A DNA stretch of 64,000 nucleotides from positions 1-64,000 of the forward strand of contig NZ_RJTU01000015.1 in assembly GCF_003730015.1 (NCBI RefSeq), read 5' to 3'. The stretch comes from Epilithonimonas hominis (lineage in GTDB: Bacteria > Bacteroidota > Bacteroidia > Flavobacteriales > Weeksellaceae). Under the pieces are notes generated by a model. That model had not been told where the DNA came from. It was given only the letters and a program-made list of their open reading frames with translations, and made no database searches. A program made the position numbers and the translations under genes. Numbering within the stretch: the first letter of the stretch is position 1; every line of letters starts with the position of its first letter. Of this stretch, positions 1-7,921 are shown piece after piece.

Positions 1-207
1 TTTTGTTAAGGAACGACTATTTAGCAGTATGGTAAACCTTGTGACAAGCGTAGTAACTTTTGAGCTTAGTGTTCTCGCAGATGAGGCGGGCAACACCGAT
101 ATTTTTTGACATTAAATTCTTATTACCGCCAGATAGCTTTGGGACCAAAGCAATACACCCCCGTCCCACTAAGGACGGGGTAATGCATTGAAATGAAACG
201 GTGGCTT
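1..207. other. Gene-poor edge, possible mobile-element end
   Basis: No recognisable protein gene. A perfect 8-bp inverted repeat (159-166 with 173-180, loop CACTAA) forms a GC-rich hairpin, like the subterminal hairpins of IS200/IS605-type or other mobile elements, but no transposase is in the window. On the minus strand a frame is open from about 207 down to a TAG at 17-19; its internal ATG at 112 would give a 31-residue peptide ending HTAK, of unknown meaning. The excisionase-like gene next door supports an element edge, but nothing here proves which element. Confidence 0.3.
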
Positions 208-495
208 TTAAGGCTCTTGCTCCATCAGGTTTTCAATAGCACTGCGGGAGTACATATACTTGTTACCTAATTTAGTAAAACTCAGCTTACCCTTTTTCCT
301 GAGGCGATAAATGGTGCTGTCGCTGATGTGATACAGCTGTTTGAGTTCGGCACTGTCTATGAGGTTATTTTTTACAGATTTTTCATTGGTTTTCAGCCAA
401 TTGGTGAGCAACTGCATTTGCTGACTGTTGAATTCTAAATATTGGGCTATCAGCATCAATAGATTCTCGTCTTCGGGGTTTAAGTTAGATTTCAT
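208..495 (-). CDS. Helix-turn-helix (excisionase-type) DNA-binding protein
   Basis: A 95-residue protein. The N-terminal half (about 1-45) is helical and acidic. The C-terminal half (about 46-92) is a MerR/excisionase-like helix-turn-helix: a helix beginning IDSAELKQLY, the turn and recognition helix around ISDSTIYRLRKKG, then the wing LSFTKLGNKYMYS. This HTH_17-type family is typical of conjugative transposons and genomic islands of Bacteroidetes, where it acts as a directionality factor or local regulator. No integrase or transfer gene is visible beside it, so it may be the edge of an element that extends beyond the window start, or a remnant. Function is inferred from family only. Confidence 0.75.
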   Translation of the reverse strand: MKSNLNPEDENLLMLIAQYLEFNSQQMQLLTNWLKTNEKSVKNNLIDSAELKQLYHISDSTIYRLRKKGKLSFTKLGNKYMYSRSAIENLMEQEP

Positions 496-686
496 AATAA
501 TATTAATTAGTTTGTGATATAAAATTAATAAACTTCTTTTATATGTAAAAAATTACCATTAAGAATATTGCTGAAGGGTGATATCAATCCATACCACCCT
601 AGCCCGTGGAGGTCTGATGTCAGGCAAAAGTACCACACGCGGTACCCTACGATGTGATGCCTTGTGAAGTGATAAGCTATCTAATG

Positions 687-716
687 AAAAAGCACAACCT
701 TGGCTGTGCTTTTTTT
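687..716 (-). terminator. Rho-independent terminator downstream of the superoxide dismutase gene
   Basis: Stem AAAAAGCACA (687-696) pairs with TGTGCTTTTT (705-714) around an 8-nt loop. The minus-strand copy ends in a T run and lies just past the superoxide dismutase stop. The sequence is symmetrical enough to work in both directions. Confidence 0.75.
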
Positions 717-732
717 AGTGGTGCATCAATGA

Positions 733-1401
733 TTATTTAACAGCCTGCTCATACCGGCGGCTCACTTCTTTCCAGTTTACAACGTTCCAGAAGGCGTTCA
801 GATAGTCTGCTCTTTTATTCTGATATTTTAGGTAGTAGGCGTGTTCCCATACATCGATTCCTAAGACAGGCGTGCCTTTTATCTCCGACACATCCATCAG
901 CGGATTATCCTGATTCGGGGAAGATGTCACTGCCAGCTTCTTATCTGCCGTAACCACTAACCAGGCCCAGCCGGATCCAAAACGGTCAGCGCCAGCCTTG
1001 CTCAGTTTTTCCTTCAGTGCATCCAAGCTTCCAAAGTTATCATTGATCGCTTTAGCCAGTTTCGCGGAAGGCATTGTATTTTTCTCAGGTGTAAGGATGG
1101 TCCAGAACAGCTCGTGGTTATAATGGCCACCCGCATTATTTCGTACTGCCGGGCTCTCTTTGGAGATGTGGGAAAGTATTTTTTCCAGGCTCTCTTTTTC
1201 CAGCGGTGTTCCTGCAACGGCTTTGTTCAGGTTACTTGCGTATCCTGCCGCATGTTTGGTGTAATGGATTTCCATCGTCTGCGCATCTATAGATCCTTCC
1301 AGTGCATTGTATGCATAAGGAAGCGCTGTCTGCTTAAACTGTGCCGACACCAACTGTGCAGCCATTAAAAAGCTGGCCGCTGCTATTTTTAATACTTTCA
1401 T
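733..1401 (-). CDS. Exported Fe/Mn superoxide dismutase
   Basis: Converts superoxide to oxygen and hydrogen peroxide. The protein has the Fe/Mn-SOD layout: an N-terminal helical domain with ligand histidine in EIHYTKH, the second ligand in [10 protein letters not shown], and the C-terminal motif [11 protein letters not shown] carrying the metal-binding Asp and His. The start at 1401 ([10 protein letters not shown]...) gives a clean signal peptide ending near residue 20 (LVSA/QF); an in-frame ATG at 1431 would put ten polar residues before it and is less likely. The family is usually cytosolic, so periplasmic or secreted location is notable. It is the last gene of a run with SCO1 and YHS proteins, 51 bp after SCO1, suggesting a shared copper/oxidative-stress role. 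Metal choice (Fe or Mn) cannot be settled here. Confidence 0.9.
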   Translation of the reverse strand: MKVLKIAAASFLMAAQLVSAQFKQTALPYAYNALEGSIDAQTMEIHYTKHAAGYASNLNKAVAGTPLEKESLEKILSHISKESPAVRNNAGGHYNHELFWTILTPEKNTMPSAKLAKAINDNFGSLDALKEKLSKAGADRFGSGWAWLVVTADKKLAVTSSPNQDNPLMDVSEIKGTPVLGIDVWEHAYYLKYQNKRADYLNAFWNVVNWKEVSRRYEQAVK

Positions 1402-1452
1402 ATCCAATTGACTTATTGTTAAATTATTCAAATATATTCGTGTTTCTGCTGC

Positions 1453-2130
1453 TTACTGCAACAGTTTTTTAATATCTTCTATCAGTTTTTCTCTGTCCGG
1501 ATGATACTTGCCCCGCAGACTGGTTTTGGTGCCTTCGGGATCGTCATAGTTAAGCCCCGAATAATACAGTACCGGCCTATTATTTTCATCAAACCTGCAA
1601 CGCAGATTACCGTCCTTATCTACCAGCGCAATCATACCGCTGTGGTTCAGACTCTCGCTCTGATCTTCTTTATCGCCAACGTAGATATCAAACTGATCTG
1701 CCAGATTTCCAATATAATCCCGGTCTCCCGATACAAAATGCCAGTTTTGGCAAGTCGCGCCGATCATTCTGGCGTGATTTTTAAGCACCTCTGGCGTATC
1801 ATGAGTAGGATCTATACTGATGGATACGATTCCAAAATCCGGACGGTTGATCTCTGTCATAATGTATTTCATATTAGAATTCATAACGGGACAAATCGTA
1901 GGACAGCGGCTGTAGAAAAATTCAACCAGGTAAACTTTGCCCAGCATATCTTTATTGGAGATCTTTTGGCCGTTCTGGTCTGTCAGTTGAAAATCCGGTA
2001 CCTTCATTACCGTATAAAGGCTTTTACGGAAATAACTGGTTCCAATTCCTATCACCAAAAATAATACCGCAATGACAATGATTGGTGCTATGAGCTTGCT
2101 TTTGCTAATGGACCTTTTTTGAGGCTTCAT
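1453..2130 (-). CDS. SCO1/SenC-family copper protein
   Basis: A 225-residue membrane-anchored thioredoxin-fold protein of the SCO family, which delivers copper to the CuA site of cytochrome c oxidase or handles copper/thiol redox. One N-terminal transmembrane segment (about 14-33) anchors the domain outside the membrane. The copper-binding motif is seen as YSRCPTICPVM (CxxxC, about residue 75) with the partner histidine in LNHSGM (about 163). Its start codon overlaps the stop of the YHS-domain gene by 4 bp, so the two are translationally coupled. The superoxide dismutase gene follows. Family assignment is secure; the exact client enzyme is not shown. Confidence 0.92.
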   Translation of the reverse strand: MKPQKRSISKSKLIAPIIVIAVLFLVIGIGTSYFRKSLYTVMKVPDFQLTDQNGQKISNKDMLGKVYLVEFFYSRCPTICPVMNSNMKYIMTEINRPDFGIVSISIDPTHDTPEVLKNHARMIGATCQNWHFVSGDRDYIGNLADQFDIYVGDKEDQSESLNHSGMIALVDKDGNLRCRFDENNRPVLYYSGLNYDDPEGTKTSLRGKYHPDREKLIEDIKKLLQ

Positions 2131-2396
2131 TTTACAGCGTATTTTACCGGATTCTTTTTAAATTCGGCTTTACAATGGTCACTGCAAAAGCCATAAATCT
2201 TTCTTTTATAAACTGCTGTATCTTTAAGAAATTCCGCAGTTTTCATGTGACAGACCGGATCGTCTGCGTTAATGACTTTCACGCCTCTCAGGTCTGTTTT
2301 AGGCTTCCTTTTAGAAACATGCTTCACTTTGGGTGTTTCCTGTGCACAGGACAATATGGATACCAAAAGCAAGGATATGATTAAATTGATTTTCAT
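2127..2396 (-). CDS. YHS-domain lipoprotein
   Basis: An 89-residue secreted protein. The start at 2396 (MKINLIISLL) gives a signal peptide with lipobox LLVSILSC, so it is probably a lipoprotein; an upstream ATG at 2525 would place 43 arginine-rich residues before the signal and is rejected. The C-terminal half is a YHS domain: DPVCHMK, then KIYGFCSDHCKAEFKKNP, with three conserved cysteines and a histidine able to bind a metal. YHS domains occur in copper ATPases and metal-handling proteins. It overlaps the SCO1 gene by 4 bp, which supports a copper-delivery role. That role is inferred. Confidence 0.88.
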   Translation of the reverse strand: MKINLIISLLLVSILSCAQETPKVKHVSKRKPKTDLRGVKVINADDPVCHMKTAEFLKDTAVYKRKIYGFCSDHCKAEFKKNPVKYAVK

Positions 2397-2621
2397 TTTA
2401 AAATTGATTGAATGATTAACGGACTGATCCCTTTTATAACGGCGTCTGCGGTGTAAATGTGACAACACTGCAATACGACGATGTGTAATGATGATTTTTC
2501 TTAAGCTTGCCGAAGCACTGCTCACAGAAAGCGTGGTTAGATGGTCATCCTATTCACTTAAGGGATAGTTCCAATAATTAATTTGGTGCAACTAATTTCA
2601 TTGCATGAACAAGCTGAGAAA

Positions 2622-2987
2622 CTATGAAATGAGTGGCGGGCGAAAAATACCCGATACAGCCAAGTACTGATACAATGAGGCATCAGAAACATAAGGATCA
2701 TCCGCTCCAGCTTTAAAATCCGGAATCGGGACCGTTAAGATGTCTTCCGCTGTGAATGTTTCCGAAATGATAGAAAGCTTCAGCACCGATTGTTTGTCAG
2801 AATTCTGAGAAGATCCGGAGATTTGTTTTGCCAAGTAACATTTCCCGTTACAGTTCAGTTCCGGTCTCGCTCTGTTTTCACAAATATTCTTTCTGATGTA
2901 GGTGTAATTGATGGTATAGTCCAGCAACGGCAGCACCGGACGAAGTGCAACAATGAGTACAATACATATAGAAAATAATGCTTTCAA
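2622..2987 (-). CDS. Small membrane protein with CNGKCY motif (copy 1)
   Basis: A 121-residue protein of a family I cannot name. It begins with a hydrophobic segment (about 3-24), then LDYTINYTYI, a cysteine in KNICENRARPELNCNGKCYLAKQ (three cysteines: one, then a CxxxC pair), a Ser/Gln-rich linker, and a C-terminal end IFRPPLIS. A clear relative is encoded at 8935-9294 with the same order of motifs. Both copies stand upstream of copper-protein genes (YHS/SCO1 here, MbnP/peroxidase there), so a metal-binding or redox role in copper handling is likely but unproven. A 225-bp gap separates it from the YHS gene, so it may have its own transcript. Confidence 0.7.
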   Translation of the reverse strand: MKALFSICIVLIVALRPVLPLLDYTINYTYIRKNICENRARPELNCNGKCYLAKQISGSSQNSDKQSVLKLSIISETFTAEDILTVPIPDFKAGADDPYVSDASLYQYLAVSGIFRPPLIS

Positions 2988-3070
2988 CTTAACAAATGTA
3001 TTGCTTTAAAACACAATAAGCAATGATATTTGACAGTTTAACAGATATGATCATCAGATGCTGTTTGGAT

Positions 3071-3102
3071 AAAAAAAAGGCCGGAAGCAAGCTCCCGACC
3101 TT
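3071..3102 (-). terminator. Terminator of the endonuclease gene
   Basis: On the minus strand a GC-rich hairpin (AAGGTCGGGAGC / GCTTCCGGCCTT, two mismatches) is followed by eight T, 26 bp after the stop of the gene at 3129-4880. Confidence 0.75.
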
Positions 3103-3128
3103 AAGGTTATTTTCTAAAACCAAATGGC

Positions 3129-4880
3129 TTAGTCCACGATGATTTTACTGCCTCCTGTCTTAGTCTTTACAAAATAAACACCTTTGGACAGCTTTCTTAC
3201 ATTTATTTTTTCATTGGCAGTAGCACTAACCGTCTGCACCAACTGCCCGTTTGCATTATAAATCTGTACCGCTTCATTGTTCCCGATACCACTGATGAAC
3301 AATTCGCCATTCTTCACAGGATTAGGATAAACCGTAAGTTTGTTGTTTTTAGACACCTGCTCACTTACTGCCATTTTTGTATAGCATGTCCAGGAAAGGT
3401 TATCAAAAGAAACCCTGTTACTGCTTGTATTATCCACCAGCTCAATGACTACATTACCATCTACATTGATATCGTTAATGGTATAGCTTTTAGCTGTTTT
3501 AGAATAAGGAATCTGCCCTTTTACCTCACCATTTACCTTCAGTGTGTATGATCCTTCTGCATCGCTGAACGGAAGGTAAGTTTTTACCGTTAATGATCCG
3601 ATACCTCCGGATATGGTAGAAGAAGTCAAAGTACCTTTTCTCAAACAAATCGCTCTGTTATTATCACCATCGATGTGGATCTGCTTATCTGTTCTGGCAT
3701 TGGTAGCAGTCCAGGTAATGCCTTTGTTTACCCACGTTCTTTCCGCATAAGAAGAATTGGTAGCTGGAATGTTTTCAAAATCTTCAGTTCCGCAGGTGGT
3801 TGGTGTACCATCAGGATTATCTGTACCAAGTGTCTGAGCCTGAACCGTAGCGCTGCTATTGGATTTATTACCCGCAGCATCTCTCGCCACGACATATAGC
3901 GTGTATGTGGTGGAAGGTGCAAGACCTGAGATGGCTGCTGAAGTGGAAGTAACAGACGTTTGGAATGCATTGTCCACATATACATCATAACCGCTAACTG
4001 CAACATTATCTGTGGATGCTGTCCAAGCTAATGCCACCGAAGTAGACGTAACACCTGTAACATTCAGATTAGTAGGTGCAGAAGGCGCTTCGGAATCCGA
4101 AGTGGTTCCCCCACTGAAGGTGTCCGGCCAAGTATTCTGCGCCGCTGGACCTCCCCAAATCACTGTAGCAAGATAAGCGTTATCTATAAACGGGTTTCTG
4201 TTACCCTGGGTTTGAGCTACCACACTATTTCTTTGCTTTTCAAAATCGGAAACAGGATCTTCGATATTCCATTTCAGTAGAATATCCGGAAAATCAGAAG
4301 AATAGGTGGAAGGATTCATCGTGATGTTAAGCGGCAGACATCTGCTGTTGTATCTGACATACATATACATCAGAATCCTTGCAACATCGCCTTTCCATTC
4401 ATCACCAGGAAACCATCCGCCACGGCTTGTCTTATAAGCGGTAGCACCTGTTCCGTCATCAAATAAAAGACTTCCTCTGGTGCTGTTCAGCGTATTATCT
4501 GCCGGACGCAGGTGATGTCCGTCTGCACCAGGACCCGAAGTTCCAAGATTGGGAGTACCTTTGGATTTGGCGTAAACGTGCTCACGGTTCCACGAACCAC
4601 CTATAGGACGGCTTCTCTGGTGAGTACCGGAACTTTGGGAGCCGTAAATCAACAGTAGATTTGCAGGGTTCTGAGGATCCACATCACTGGTTTTCATCAG
4701 CGTTTGCAACTCGCTGTAGGAAATGGTCTTGGTGTGGGTGCTGGAGATTAGTGTGGCGAGATCGCTTTTCAGCGCATTGCCTGTCTTGCTGAAATTGACA
4801 CCAGAATAATAAGATGGCGCCGACTGTGCAAAAGCAAACAATGACACAATACCAGCAAAAAAAGAAAGTTTTAACTTCAT
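3129..4880 (-). CDS. Secreted endonuclease I with fibronectin III and T9SS sorting domain
   Basis: A 583-residue multidomain nuclease. After a signal peptide (about 1-19, FAQS/APSYY) comes an endonuclease I (EndA/NucM, beta-beta-alpha metal type) domain to about residue 245, with WNREHVYAKS and DGHHLRPADNTLNSTRG as metal/active-site motifs. A fibronectin type III domain follows (about 264-350), then a beta-rich domain (about 360-500) that may bind a ligand, and a T9SS type A sorting domain (about 515-583) with LTVYPNPVKNGELFISG, GQLVQTV and KGVYFVKT. It should be exported and released or surface-anchored, cutting extracellular DNA or RNA, perhaps for nutrients. Two shorter relatives are encoded at 56798-59212. 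The middle beta domain is not assigned. Confidence 0.9.
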   Translation of the reverse strand: MKLKLSFFAGIVSLFAFAQSAPSYYSGVNFSKTGNALKSDLATLISSTHTKTISYSELQTLMKTSDVDPQNPANLLLIYGSQSSGTHQRSRPIGGSWNREHVYAKSKGTPNLGTSGPGADGHHLRPADNTLNSTRGSLLFDDGTGATAYKTSRGGWFPGDEWKGDVARILMYMYVRYNSRCLPLNITMNPSTYSSDFPDILLKWNIEDPVSDFEKQRNSVVAQTQGNRNPFIDNAYLATVIWGGPAAQNTWPDTFSGGTTSDSEAPSAPTNLNVTGVTSTSVALAWTASTDNVAVSGYDVYVDNAFQTSVTSTSAAISGLAPSTTYTLYVVARDAAGNKSNSSATVQAQTLGTDNPDGTPTTCGTEDFENIPATNSSYAERTWVNKGITWTATNARTDKQIHIDGDNNRAICLRKGTLTSSTISGGIGSLTVKTYLPFSDAEGSYTLKVNGEVKGQIPYSKTAKSYTINDINVDGNVVIELVDNTSSNRVSFDNLSWTCYTKMAVSEQVSKNNKLTVYPNPVKNGELFISGIGNNEAVQIYNANGQLVQTVSATANEKINVRKLSKGVYFVKTKTGGSKIIVD

Positions 4881-4911
4881 TTCGAAAATATTTATTTTTT
4901 TTTGTTTATAC

Positions 4912-5427
4912 TTATTTTAAACGGACAACAAAAGGATTTTCGGTAATAGTGACTGGAACCAAACGGTCGAATTCGAGAAAATAATCACCATCGAACCTGT
5001 AAAGCCTGGCGGCAATCTCCCCGTCACCCGCTGCAGGTACAAATGATATCTGCACCCCGTGTTGCAACGCATCCTCCGAACAGCTGAAGTTATCAAAGCT
5101 ATCTGTCTGCTGCCCCAAGCGAACGACCTGTGTCAGCAAGCCCGGATGCTCACTGCCTGCCCCTACAAAAATCCTGTTATTCCCTTCATCGATCCCAATC
5201 ACATACAAGGGTTCTTTTTTTCCACCCACATTGATTCCTTTCCTCTGCCCCAGTCTGAAACGGTCTGCACCATCGTGCTCACCTACCAAAAAACCATCAA
5301 ACAAAGAATACTGTCTCCTTGACGCTTTCCAGATCAACTCATCCCTTTTGGAAGGGAATGCCGGAGCTTCTGCTCGATAGATTGCTGATTCCGCAGGAAT
5401 TTCCACTATCTGTCCTTTTTTAATCAT
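4912..5427 (-). CDS. Standalone MnmA-type PRC/beta-barrel domain protein
   Basis: A 171-residue protein resembling only the central and C-terminal barrel domains of the tRNA 2-thiouridylase MnmA: DRFRLGQRKGINVGG, EPLYVIGID, NRIFVGAGSEHPGL, and a later FVPAAGDGEIAARLY matching the barrel that follows. The PP-loop ATP-binding domain and the two catalytic cysteines of MnmA are absent, and no such sequence lies upstream, so it cannot thiolate tRNA alone. It starts cleanly at an ATG (MIKKGQIVEI) with no frame interruption, so it looks like a functional single-purpose gene rather than debris. It could bind RNA or assist another enzyme. Residue conservation is high around the barrel loop. Confidence 0.75.
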   Translation of the reverse strand: MIKKGQIVEIPAESAIYRAEAPAFPSKRDELIWKASRRQYSLFDGFLVGEHDGADRFRLGQRKGINVGGKKEPLYVIGIDEGNNRIFVGAGSEHPGLLTQVVRLGQQTDSFDNFSCSEDALQHGVQISFVPAAGDGEIAARLYRFDGDYFLEFDRLVPVTITENPFVVRLK

Positions 5428-5537
5428 ACTAAATATGGGATCATTTCATTAAAAAACCCTTCATTATTAAAAGGTCGCTAATATAAAAATTATTAATTTA
5501 ATGAAAAATAAAGAACTATAGATTGTTAATAAAATAA

Positions 5538-5744
5538 AAATCACACTCAACAGGATTGGTTTTCAATGATATCCTCCGAACAGACAGAAATACAATATTA
5601 ACCAATTATGCAGATCAGAATCAGTATTTCAAAGATTACAGAGATGCCAGATACATTATGATTAACCTGAAATACAATTTCGGCAATCAGAAAGTAAAGG
5701 ATGCTAAAGCCGGTGAAAAAACGGCAGAACAAAAACGATTGTAA
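5538..5744 (+). pseudogene. C-terminal remnant of an outer-membrane beta-barrel receptor
   Basis: The frame is open only from after a stop at 5535-5537 and encodes about 68 residues with NYADQNQYFKDYRDARY and INLKYNFGNQK, a typical last-strand end of TonB-dependent or OMP_b-brl outer-membrane proteins, followed by a lysine-rich tail. There is no usable start or signal peptide, and the rest of the gene is absent, so this is a decayed fragment. Confidence 0.65.
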
Positions 5745-5770
5745 ATCCTATTGAGACTATCACAATTGAA

Positions 5771-5796
5771 AAAGGAGAGCAAAAAAGCCCTCCTTA
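5771..5796. terminator. Bidirectional terminator
   Basis: AAGGAGAGC (5772-5780) pairs with GCCCTCCTT (5787-5795), one mismatch, with A-rich and T-rich flanks. It lies between the receptor remnant and the convergent gene at 5803-6765. Confidence 0.65.
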
Positions 5797-5802
5797 ATTA
5801 TT

Positions 5803-6765
5803 TTATAAACCAAAATTAAGAAACAAACTGAATCTGGATTTGGCTTCAATATCACCACCGGCCAGATTGGTATAAGCTGGCAACATCAGTTCCGTTCCGA
5901 GGCTTAACTTACTGAAAGATACTTCAAAACCAGCTTTTCCATACAGGGCGCTTCCTGCTGTTTTTGGCATCACCTCACTGAACTGGCGGTTCCAGTCGAA
6001 CACCTCGCCCTGCAAACCGATCTTGCCGGACAAAACACTTTGCGTGCTGTTCCAAAGTCTGTAAAATGCTGTAGCAGAATAGTTCCACTGATCTCCGAAC
6101 TGATAATGTTTTTTATTTTCAGTTTTGATGGTATAATCTGTATTGATGAGCATTGCAAAACGGTCTTTCTGAAATTTATAGTTCATTGCAAGCTGATAAT
6201 CCCAACTTCCTGTTCCCAGCTGAAAACTCGGATTGACTCCTGTAATTCCTTTTTCGTCAAATTTTCCGAGTGGAATCTTAACGCCCAATCCTGCGTTAAT
6301 CTGGTGAAACAAATTTTTAGATTTTACCAGTTCATAGATGCCCATAAGACTGGCATCCCCTATTCCACTAATGCTGATGTCGCCCTGAAGTGTTTTTTTG
6401 CTATGAAACTGAAACGGAATACTTCCGTAGATGCTTAGCTTTTCAGTGACAGGAATTTTCCCCCAAAGCTGAACGGTATTGAAGTACTGATCCTGGGTGA
6501 GATCCTCTACAAAAAGGTTTTCTTTGGCTTTATAATGCTGCGCAAAATATTTGATCCCGATAAATTGCGGATTCAGTAAAGATTCGAATCCTGACGACCC
6601 GTTTCCTGCAGCACATCCGCAAGCGTCACAAAAAAATGCCTGACTCTTGGAAGAGGTAAAGAATGTGGATTCGTAGCGTGGCACATACAGACTGTCCGTG
6701 ATATTTTTTGATTTTATGGAGATAAAAGTGAACAAGGAAATGATGAATAATATAAAGTATTTCAT
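5803..6765 (-). CDS. Probable outer-membrane beta-barrel protein of the copper cluster
   Basis: A 320-residue protein with an N-terminal signal peptide (MKYFILFIISLFTFISIKS) and a body of alternating strands, ending SRFSLFLNFGL with a terminal aromatic/aliphatic strand typical of porin-like proteins. Near residue 45 it has FFCDACGCAAGNGSSG, a compact CxxCxC cluster that could bind metal in the periplasm. It follows the di-heme peroxidase gene by 79 bp on the same strand, so it may be the last gene of the MbnP operon and move copper or a small ligand across the outer membrane. Similar proteins are often annotated simply as transporter. The substrate is not known. Confidence 0.7.
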   Translation of the reverse strand: MKYFILFIISLFTFISIKSKNITDSLYVPRYESTFFTSSKSQAFFCDACGCAAGNGSSGFESLLNPQFIGIKYFAQHYKAKENLFVEDLTQDQYFNTVQLWGKIPVTEKLSIYGSIPFQFHSKKTLQGDISISGIGDASLMGIYELVKSKNLFHQINAGLGVKIPLGKFDEKGITGVNPSFQLGTGSWDYQLAMNYKFQKDRFAMLINTDYTIKTENKKHYQFGDQWNYSATAFYRLWNSTQSVLSGKIGLQGEVFDWNRQFSEVMPKTAGSALYGKAGFEVSFSKLSLGTELMLPAYTNLAGGDIEAKSRFSLFLNFGL

Positions 6766-6815
6766 TTTTTAACAATTAAATTTTAGCTAAATCCGAAAAG
6801 TGTTCTACTATTTGA

Positions 6816-6846
6816 GACGGGCTAAAGCTCGTCACCATTGATAATT
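6816..6846. repeat. GGGCTAAAGC-type intergenic repeat
   Basis: GACGGGCTAAAGCTCGTC forms a hairpin (one G-T pair) and is followed by ACCATTGATAAT. A close relative lies at 34261-34290 (CGGGCTAAAGCCCG then ACGCAATTGATAG). It sits between the peroxidase and outer-membrane protein genes. This looks like a dispersed palindromic repeat unit. Confidence 0.6.
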
Positions 6847-7921
6847 ACTCTGCGAATGCTTTATTGGTAATAAAATTCTGATCGCTAAGGGTTTTCAGAA
6901 AAGCAATGATATACTGTTTTTCCGAAGGGTTCATTCTGATCCCGACATGACCATCCTTTTTCAGCAAAGGATCAAGATTGGGCTGATTTTCCACCTGATC
7001 TGAATAAAAATTGAGAACTGCTTCCAGAGTAGTGAAACGACCATCGTGCATATAAGGCGCTGTATATTCTACATTTCTGAGGCTTGGCACACGGAACTTC
7101 ATGTTATCATTCCAATCCAGCGTAACACGGTATCGCCCTCTGTCATTATACTGAGCATTGTAATACATCCCTGTATTCCGAAAACTTTCATCCGTGAATA
7201 AAGCTCCGGAATGGCAACTTGCACAATTATTTCTGAACAATTGATAACCCTCATTTTCTTCTGCCGTAAAAGTGGTTTTCCCCTTCAGCACACGGTCATA
7301 TTTAGAATCTGCAGAAACCATCGTCGCCATGAACTGGGAAATCGCTTTCAAAACTCGCTCTCCCGTAATATTCTTATCACCAAAAGCCGCCTTAAAAAGC
7401 TTTTTATAGTTGGCATCTGTATTTAGTTTTCCTACCACTTCCGGCATTGAGCTGTCCATTTCAAAATCCGTAGTGATGGGAACTAACGAGCGTTCGTCCA
7501 AATCGTGGCTTACGCCGTCCCAAGTATAATTGCTGAGAAAAGCCATATTCTGAATTGGTGGCGCATTCCGGATCCCCAGTCTGTTATCAATGCCGTGGCT
7601 AACCGGATGACCGTGATGTGTAAACGCATTTTCCTGTATATGACAAAAGCCGCAGGAAATAGAATTGTTACGGGACAATCTGCCCTCATAAAATAACTTC
7701 TTCCCCAAAGCCACACCATTTACCGTGACAGGATTCTTTTCCCTGTCAAAAGCTAATGCTGGAAAATCAGCGGGAATCTCAAGATCATAGGCTTGATCTG
7801 CAATATATGCTTCACCTTCAAAATCGTCTTTACAGCCTGTAAAAACACTGAAAACTAAAGTGGCAAAAATCCAAAGAATGCAAAAACACATACTTCGGAA
7901 TTTAAATATTTTTTTAATCAT
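6845..7921 (-). CDS. Di-heme cytochrome c peroxidase, MauG/MbnH-like
   Basis: A c-type di-heme protein of the bacterial peroxidase/MauG group. The start at 7921 (MIKKIFKFRS) gives a signal or lipoprotein leader with TGC near residue 30; upstream ATG 7963 is less likely. Two CxxCH haem sites are visible, SCGFCHIQ (about 83) and NCASCHSG (about 230). The conserved C-terminal part reads RVPSLRNVEYTAPYMHDGRF. It overlaps the MbnP gene by 8 bp. In methanotrophs the partner enzyme MbnH oxidises a tryptophan of MbnP to kynurenine to make a copper site; this gene order suggests the same pairing. Peroxide detoxification is the alternative. Confidence 0.88.
   Translation of the reverse strand: MIKKIFKFRSMCFCILWIFATLVFSVFTGCKDDFEGEAYIADQAYDLEIPADFPALAFDREKNPVTVNGVALGKKLFYEGRLSRNNSISCGFCHIQENAFTHHGHPVSHGIDNRLGIRNAPPIQNMAFLSNYTWDGVSHDLDERSLVPITTDFEMDSSMPEVVGKLNTDANYKKLFKAAFGDKNITGERVLKAISQFMATMVSADSKYDRVLKGKTTFTAEENEGYQLFRNNCASCHSGALFTDESFRNTGMYYNAQYNDRGRYRVTLDWNDNMKFRVPSLRNVEYTAPYMHDGRFTTLEAVLNFYSDQVENQPNLDPLLKKDGHVGIRMNPSEKQYIIAFLKTLSDQNFITNKAFAE

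Noticed and set aside
208-495. First HTH gene as part of the same satellite at 36-45 kb
   Set aside because: It lies 36 kb away with no attachment repeat; only the HTH family is shared.
7211-7426. Plus-strand frames opposite the di-heme peroxidase gene
   Set aside because: They are antisense shadows with no family match.
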